Source of the DNA: Siphonodentalium dalli
Taxonomy: Eukaryota > Mollusca > Scaphopoda > Gadilida > Siphonodentaliidae
DNA length: 64,000 nucleotides
Direction of reading: 5' to 3'
Assembly (NCBI GenBank): GCA_032622095.1
Contig: CP136068.1
Location: 55,921,028-55,985,027 of the forward strand
Below, one piece after another: positions 57,095 to 64,000 of this stretch (its first letter is position 1; each line of letters starts with the position of its first letter). Position numbers and translations under genes: made by a program. The notes below the pieces were generated by a model. It was given only the letters and a program-made list of their open reading frames with translations. It ran no database searches and was not told where the DNA came from.

Positions 57095-60000
57095 AACAAG
57101 ACAGTTAATGACTGGGTCGCTCACCAGATTGTAAAGACTTAGAAGACTGGGACTCTGAAGACCATAAGAGTTAGTACTTGTCAAAATTACATAAAAACAA
57201 GTGCATGTAGTTCTAAACAAGAAAATAGCTAGAGGGTCTCCGTTAAGCAGTGGGGTGTCCACATTGAAATTTTCAACTGCACGCCCCCGATACCTCCCAT
57301 CCCATATAGCCTGTCTGTCGCCTCCTAACTTAGGCAAACACACTCCCAAGTTCTTAAAAATTCCTTTGCACATGTTGGAATTTTACAACTGATATCTCAA
57401 GCTTTCCCAACTGTTGCAAAGTTCCAACCTGACATCCCCCCGTTTTAATGGCCGACCCATTCAAACATATTTGAATCCAAACTCTCCATGGACCCTACAC
57501 ACCAAATGCCAATCTAACCTATTTTTGAAATGTAACCCAGTCACCTGAGGACCATCCATACTCTATATAGGCTAAATAGACTCTTGAGTATAAGACGTTT
57601 TAAGAATTACCATGGGGTCAAGAGTTATGTCCCTGGTCTAACCCCTATTTGACCTGGTGACCCTATTTGAACAAATCTGAATCCCAGTCACCTAAGGACC
57701 CTCCATACAAAATATAAGCTAAATATGCTAAATGATTCTTGAGAAGATGTTTAAAGAATAACTATTGAGGTAAAGAGTTATATCCCTGGCTCTGCCCTGA
57801 TTTGACCCAGTTATTCAATTTGAACAAATCTGAATCAGTCACCCAAAGACCATCCATACCAAATATATGCTGAATAGGGCTGATGGTTCTTGAGAAGAAG
57901 GTGTTTTAAGAAATACTAGAGAGGGAACAAGTTGCGTCCATGGCCCTAACGCTATTTGACCTGGTGAACAAATTTGAACAAATCTGAATCCCTGTCATCC
58001 AAGGACTCTGAATACCAAATATAAGCTGAATAGGTCTGATGGTTCCTGATAAAAAAATTTGAAGAATTACAATTGATGGACAAGTTATGTCCCTGGCCGT
58101 GCCCTTATTTGACCTCATTTAAAAAATATGTACCACAGTCACCAAATTTAAGCTGAATAGGTCTGATGGTTCTTGAGAAGAAGACTATAACTCCATTGGT
58201 CAGAGACTTGGTCTCAGATGAGATAAAAAGCCCCCTCTTCCATCCAGTTTCCCATATATATAATTGTGTTAGAACACAGGTATTTATTTTTAATATCAGA
58301 ATCACACTTGGCATCATTTTTCTCCATGAATACAACAAACTTAAGAATGTGGATTGCTAGTTATCATAGCCATTCTGGGTCATTTATATACAAACAGCTC
58401 ACACTGTGACACAGGCATGGCATATGCCTGTCACAACAATAAGATTTAATTTCAATCACAGCTGCCATCGTGACTTTACAATCACCTTTCTGACTTCTAT
58501 GCTGTTATTAATAAAACATTCTGTCTCCTATATCTCATTGTGCTGTGTACATATGTTCTGGATTTTAGAGTGATTTATAACCAAATTTGCTGTTGGGACT
58601 CTAGGTACCTGGGGATGTTATAATGGCAAGAGTTTTTCATATCTTTTAACAAGTTTAAAAAATAAAAACAAAACAAAAAAACAAAAACAAAATCATTGAG
58701 CAAGGAGTTGAATCTAAATTAATCAGTCTAATTTACAAAAATAAAAATATTTTCTTTTTTGTTTTTAATATTTTTTTTATTATTGAGCAATGAGTTCAAT
58801 CTGAATTCTTTTCTTTTTTTTGAGTAATGTCCCTGGCTCCGCCCACATTTGACCCAGTGACCTCATTTGAACAAATCTGAACCCCAGTCACCCAAGGACC
58901 CTTCATACCAAATATGAACCCATTCGGCCTGATGGCACTTGAGAAGAAGTTGTTTTAAGAATTACTATGGAGGGAAAGAGTTAGGGACCTTGTCAAATTA
59001 CAAGCGGAAATTCCGCCGGAGAACGGAGTTTTTTTCTCCGCTCTCCGCTAAAAACTCTGTTCTCCGCTTGTGAAATTTTAACGCACACAGGAGTTTTTCC
59101 TCCGCTGTAAACTCCGGTAGTAATTACAGCTAACTCCATTCAAATTGGCAGAAACTCCGCTGAATCCAGAGCTGAAACTCTGCTGTGGCGAGAGCGGAAA
59201 CTTCGATGATGTCACGAGCTGAAACTGGAGCGGTATCAAACTCCTCTGTTAGGCCGGGGAGCTTGTCCAAATTAAATTGGAATTTCCGTCGGAGAACTTT
59301 TATAAATAGAAGATTAAAGTCCCAAATAAATTATTCTCAAACCCCGGATTATATTATAGGCAACACATGTAGGCTATTTAGTATTTTCCCTGTCACATTT
59401 CAATCCTACGTTTTGATGTGCCGCAAAACCGTCACGGTGGGTGACAAAGCCCCGAATATCTCGTGAAGCAAGTGCTATTAAGGGGGAAGTCAAATGACCA
59501 ATCCTTTTGAATGGGGATTTCCATGCAAACCACACCAACAAAAGTTATATATGAAACATTGTCTGGGAACTATTTACAGCAGCCATATGATTAAACAGAC
59601 ATAACATTTAACTGGCGGCTGGGTTTGGTAAATATGCAATTTTTGCTATAAATTTATTTTTGGAATTACAACTTGAAAAAAAAACAAAAAAATACATAAA
59701 CTTTCTCAATGGAACAAATTCTAAGCCGACCCGCCATATAAATGTGTATTGTTTTCAATACCGCACAACAGTCACACCCGGAAATATCTGCAATTTGTAA
59801 CTTTTACTGCAGAGATTTGCATGGAAATGTCCATTAAAAATTGGTCACTTGACATCCTCATTAATTTGCTGCGTTGCCGAATTATGAAATTATACCGTAA
59901 TCCAGTGCTGCCGTAAACAATGCAAATTTTGATTTTGTACGAGTAATTTTGCGATTAGGTAACTTGTCCTCATTTGGTTCATCGGTCACCCTTTAATGTG

Positions 60001-62371
60001 CAAACCAGTATCAAAAGAAGAATAAAGACTAAAATAAATTATTCCCCCTAACCCGGTTTATAGTATACTTTCCGTGTGGCATGTTTCAATTTTGCATTCT
60101 TTGTCAAACTCACTTTTAATGGTGAACGCAAAACAGGGGGTTTACAGCTAGCCTAAAAGGTTACACAGTCATCTCTACACGTGCAATATTTGCGACATCG
60201 TCGGATCAGAGATATCTCTGGTCGGATTCTGAGAATACCGTTAACCCAGTGCTATTAGTAAACAATGCAAATCTTTATACATGCTCCCAATGATGCAGAC
60301 AGCTAGTCGGCTTATTTGCCAATATTTGGTGAGTCAGCAGCGTGACAAAATTGGCGATTTCGTGATATCTCCCTATGGCTTGAGTATCAGTTGGTTTGGG
60401 CATCACTTGTCCTGCACCCTCTCCCTATTAAGTTTTACAAGTGTGGTATTTTAAGAGATCATATTCCACCAGTACAAAACCTTGGAACTTTTTGAAGTTT
60501 CGACAGGGAAACTTATAGTCGAAAGAATAACACAGGGAATATATTTCTTAATCATCACCTGTACGTGAAGGTCCCATCAGGGCCATCACGAAATTGCATG
60601 ATATAATTGACTTTGTGAATTTTGTTTCTAAGCATCGTGTTAAGGGAACCGGTGTTCTGAAAAAGGTGCATCTATTCCGAGATACTATTTGTTGCAGAAC
60701 ACCGGTCTTTCCAATTACGGTACTGATTGCATATGTATAGGAAAAGATGGATGGCGACGAGTCGCTAATGGTGAAAACTATTTTAAACTCTGTTAATTTG
60801 GCACCCGGAACGATTTTATCGCTGCCGAGTTGTAGCTGAGTATGTTATTTATAGGAAACAGGCGACATATGCCCGATATTTTGTGTTTAGTGCTTTTATC
60901 TGAGATAAGTTTGTCCGGGCACCTGCAAGGTTTTAAAAGCCTGCATAACTTGAATATATTATATTAGGATACCGATATATAAACTCTATTAAACACTTAT
61001 TTTTGGGACTTTATGTCCAGTAACTGTGGAACTATTTATAGGCTTTAAATTATAGCAGCCTGGTATCTTGAAAAGTTTAAAATTAATTGGGTCTCTTGAA
61101 CCTCATTCGGCCGGAGTCATTGGAAATTGACACGAAATAGACCTCGTACAGTATACTCCAAGCGTAAAAATGTCGTTATTTGAATATTCATCATTATTTA
61201 GACCGAGAAACATTTCCAATCACAGTCCAATGGGGAGAAAATAGTCAAATATTATGGGAGGCTAAATGAAATGTACAGAAGCATAATCCAATTGTGTTGA
61301 AACGAAAATTAAAAAATCATTTAACCAAATAACACAACCCAGCCAGAAGATTGAATCTGCCGGTTTAATATGAGTGACAGGCCATGGGGCGGAGCTAAAA
61401 GGGAATCCACCAATCGCGTAACGAATAGATAAATAGTGAAGAAATTGCACAATGGCTTGCCGACAAAATACTAAACAATTAGTGATAAATGAATTATAAC
61501 TAGATGAATATGCAGATTGTGAACCGAACTTGCTAGAATATTAGATACTATGACAATCAGTGATGAATAAAGTGTACTTTGGTACGAATAAAGTGTACTT
61601 CAATGCGATAAAAGTGAAATGACATGATTTACGTGTTATATATAATAAAGTACGGACTCGGAATCGAAAAAGAGCATGCATCGATCACTAATTATTACTG
61701 CCAATTAATCAAACAATACCTAATATTATAAAACAATGCAAACAACATGTTAACAGAGGGGTAAATCGTAGATAAGCTACAGTGCAAGTATGACTGAATT
61801 AATTCTTCTTTGCCATTCATATATGGCTGATAATAAAATACGGGGTGTGTTTCCTAGTAGAACGGAGTTTTATATATGTAGGTGGAACACTCAGATGTGA
61901 GCGCATTCAAATCCAGCGGACTTCGATGGAAACTCCGCAGTAATTCCGATGAACGTAACAAAACTCCGCTATAACGTCACGGAAACTCCGTTACGTCGTA
62001 ACAAAAACTCCGCCGGAAACTTCGCTATAACTCCGATGAAATTAACAAAAACTCTGGCGTGTTTTACGCTATTTACCTTACAGGAGAGCGGAGTTTTTAG
62101 CGGAGAGCAGAGAAAAAACTCTGTTCTCCAGCGGAATTTCCGCTTGTAATTTGACAAGGTCCCTTATGGCCCTGGCTTCGCAATTATTTGACCCAGTGAC
62201 CTCATTTCAACAAATCTGAATGTGAGTCACCTAGGGAACATCCACACCAAATATTAACCCATTCGGTCCTTTAAAGAAGATGTTCAAAGAATTGTTGACG
62301 GATGGACGGCTCGACGGACGGACGACGGACAAGGAGTGATGACCATAGCTCCACCGGAGACTTCGTCTCAG
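57095..62371 (+). mobile_element. Pearl-like family-3 element splitting the LINE C-terminus
   Basis: The head AACAAGACAGTTAATGACT + GGGTCGCTCACCAGA matches the head at 52817. Core repeats of about 155 bp (acaaatctgaatcc near 57669, 57824 and 57979) follow. The PIF/Harbinger-like element 58984-62163 interrupts them. A gacggatggacggctcgacggacggacg tract and the tail gaccatagctccaccggagacttcgtctcag end it at about 62371, with the last nine tail bases missing. LINE coding sequence stops before it and resumes after it. Confidence 0.82.
58981..62166. mobile_element. 3.2-kb PIF/Harbinger-like non-autonomous element
   Basis: Element 58984-62163 starts GGGACCTTGTCAAATTACAA and ends with its inverse. 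The TIR extends through GCGGAAATTCCGC.GGAGAAC (over 40 bp with few mismatches). TTA stands on both sides (58981-58983 and 62164-62166), and removing the element restores the family-3 core motif aagagttatggccctgg. Both ends carry many ACTCCGC/GCGGAGT subterminal repeats (59000-59280 and 61905-62140). No transposase is visible. The superfamily is inferred from the 3-bp TWA duplication. Confidence 0.9.
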
Positions 62372-62513
62372 ATGCCATCAGTTCGAAAAGACACAAGGAA
62401 ATATTTCTTCACAAACCGTGTTATACAAGACTGGAACTCTCTCCCACAATGAATCATTTCAGCTGGAAGCCCTCACCAGTTCAAATCTTACAGACTCATA
62501 CTTTTATGACAGG
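62372..62513 (+). pseudogene. LINE (CR1/Jockey-like) piece 3: C-terminal end
   Basis: The frame reads VRKDTRKYFFTNRVIQDWN, then SLPQ, a stop, and FKSYRLI. The pattern R..YFF.NRV...WNSLP ... F is the conserved C-terminus of CR1/L2-type non-LTR retrotransposons. In intact elements it follows the TRGH-type motif whose remnant (T.GHK) ends piece 2 at about 57090. The two insertions therefore leave all three parts in order and orientation. There is one stop in the segment; no poly-A or 3' repeat is clear. Confidence 0.85.
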
Positions 62514-62741
62514 AAGTGTGCGTTTGATGATAGTACTTGATAGATATCCACAATGTACTGGAAGGACATATTATTAGCTCTAAATGTAAAACTTATTCAC
62601 TGCTTGTTACTGGAACTAGAAGTCACAAGACTTGTTCCGTGATCTTGATGATAATGATGAAAATGGACATACAGACAAATGGTGGATGGTTGATCCGGAT
62701 GTTGGCATACATGATATGGATACACATAAAAACATACTCAC

Positions 62742-62813
62742 ATTAGACACAAGCTTGAATGTATGATCAAAATCAGCCGGGGTAAACTTTCTAAAACCAG
62801 CCAGCTTTGTTCG
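62742..62813 (-). CDS. NMT: Glycylpeptide N-tetradecanoyltransferase, coding exon (most upstream in window)
   Basis: This exon has 24 codons in phase 0, between acceptor ttctttcacag and donor GTGAGTA. It reads RTKLAGFRKFTPADFDHTFK then LVSN. The motif K.AGFR.....D......L precedes the YL..F.L segment of NMT (exon 34538-34636) in known family members. Together the five exons give 164 codons of the roughly 450-500 normally present. The myristoyl-CoA-binding N-terminal half must lie beyond 64000. I searched 62814-64000 for the preceding ...YRLPE segment and did not find it. The following intron of 28.1 kb is the largest visible. This exon is less distinctive than the others, but its phase, its splice sites and its exact fit to the next exon support it. 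Confidence 0.9.
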
Positions 62814-62832
62814 CTGTGAAAGAAAGAAATAT

Positions 62833-63075
62833 TTACTGTACATAGATACTAGAGTGTATACAAATTATATACTAGTTAGTAATGTACATAGATACTAGAG
62901 TGGTACACAATTTATATACTAGTTAGTACTGTACATTGATACTAGAGTGGTGCATAAATTATATACTAGTTAGTACTATACACAGGTACTAGAGTGGTAC
63001 ACAAATTATATACTAGTAATAGTACTATACATAGATACTAGAGTGGTACACAAATGATATACTAGTTAGTACCAG
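62833..63075. repeat. About 47-bp minisatellite, five units
   Basis: Units of actgtacatagatactagag + tggtacacaaattatatact + agttagt type, with small length differences. It lies in the NMT intron just upstream of exon 62742-62813. Confidence 0.9.
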
Positions 63076-63238
63076 TTGGCACATAACTTTATATGATTTA
63101 CAAAAAGCTAAAATTAGTCGCCTTATAAAAGTTAATTAAACCTCCACAGTTAAATTTAAAAAATCAAATCAGCAAATAATTCACATAATGTCAATTTCTC
63201 CCAACAAAAAACAAGTTCTCATTCTTTTTAAGAATAAA

Positions 63239-63813
63239 AGGCCGTCCGGCCACAGTGTCCCCCGAAAAAGTGGCTTTTCTGAAAAAAATAACAAGGACCC
63301 TAAATCCGATACTAAATTTCAGAACAATCCAACCAGTGTTTACCTTCATTAATGCTGGCTGTGTTATTTGTTACCAGATGATCTGTTCAGTGAATAAACA
63401 AGAAATCATCGGAAAAAAGTTCATATTATATTTTCATATAAGAAATCAATATTCCATATTTGAGAGCAACCAGACAAAAATGGGTTGATTGTACCCATAT
63501 TCGAACTTGACCTGTATTTCGAGCTGAGAAACGCACATTCCAAATTTGGTTCAAGTATGATCACACAAACTGAAGTTATCATCCAGAAACCAGAAAATTA
63601 CAAAATTCTAAGTAAAAAAAGGGCCATAACTCTCGCAAAAATGGGCGGAGCAAACCCATATTCGAACCTGACCTGTATTTTGGTCTGATAAACTCACCTA
63701 TGAAATTTGTTTTGATCTAATAACCGAAACTAAAGTTATCATCTGGAAACCATTTCCGGACGCACACACACACGGACGGACGCACACCGACTATTTTACG
63801 GGTGACAAAAATA
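63239..63813 (+). mobile_element. Pearl-like family-2 element
   Basis: The head hairpin GGCC-GTCC-GGCC (63240-63251) is followed by ACAGTGTCCCCCGA, as at 18645 but with changed, still paired stem bases. Core units aaaagggccataactctcgc and gaccatattcgaacttgacctgt follow. The simple-repeat tract is cacacacacggacggacgcac, and the tail ends near 63813. The remaining 187 bp to the window end hold nothing recognised. Confidence 0.75.
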
Positions 63814-64000
63814 TCAACTGCTAATGTATGCATCACATGTACATGAAATGCTTATTAAAGTTAAATCACTTCTTCCATTTACTTTAGATTGAGTTGCTCA
63901 TATGCAAAATTTTAAATAAATCAGAAATAAACGTTCTTAGTTTCATTGGATATTTGGGGGATTTGAGCATGAAAACAGGGTGTGAACGAGATTACAAACT

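Noticed and set aside
62814-64000. Next upstream NMT exon
   Set aside because: Searched on the minus strand for the segment preceding K.AGFR; only minisatellite and family-2 repeat are present, so the exon must lie outside the window.

Overview
The window is eukaryotic, AT-rich, and almost entirely intron and repeat. Its one securely recognised host gene lies on the minus strand: five consecutive 3'-terminal coding exons of glycylpeptide N-tetradecanoyltransferase (NMT). In transcript order they are 62742-62813, 34538-34636, 33737-33901, 17026-17163 and 11368-11388. All join in phase 0 with GT/AG borders, and the last ends in VGLVLQ followed by TGA. The 5' exons lie beyond the right edge. The introns shown are about 28.1, 0.6, 16.6 and 5.6 kb.

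The repeats suggest a bivalve mollusc. Several families have about 150-190 bp core repeats, a GACGGACG-type simple-repeat tract and a hairpin tail. This is the layout of the pearl elements reported in bivalves, which resemble Helentron-associated interspersed elements. The species is not determined.

Layout. 1-11310: flanking DNA with a PIF/Harbinger-like element (2767-3913), a 27-bp minisatellite (7710-8870) and a 47-bp minisatellite ending about 58 bp beyond the NMT stop codon. 11389-17025: a 35-bp minisatellite broken by a 1.14-kb duplication of 4558-5703 and by a 3.4-kb TA-flanked DNA transposon. 17164-33736: a pearl-like element swollen by a 6.7-kb foldback (long inverted repeat) element, then a 1.4-kb TIR element. 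34637-62741: a CR1/Jockey-like LINE cut into three collinear pieces by two pearl-like insertions, which themselves carry two hAT elements, a further pearl-like copy and a PIF/Harbinger-like element. A full-length hAT with an exact 8-bp target duplication and a small relative lie upstream of the LINE.

The main interest is the insertion record (nesting four or five levels deep), the foldback element, and the paired-base changes in the terminal hairpins of the pearl-like families. No RNA genes, CRISPR arrays or promoters could be supported. Statements about similarity rest on reading the sequence and on family knowledge; no search was run.
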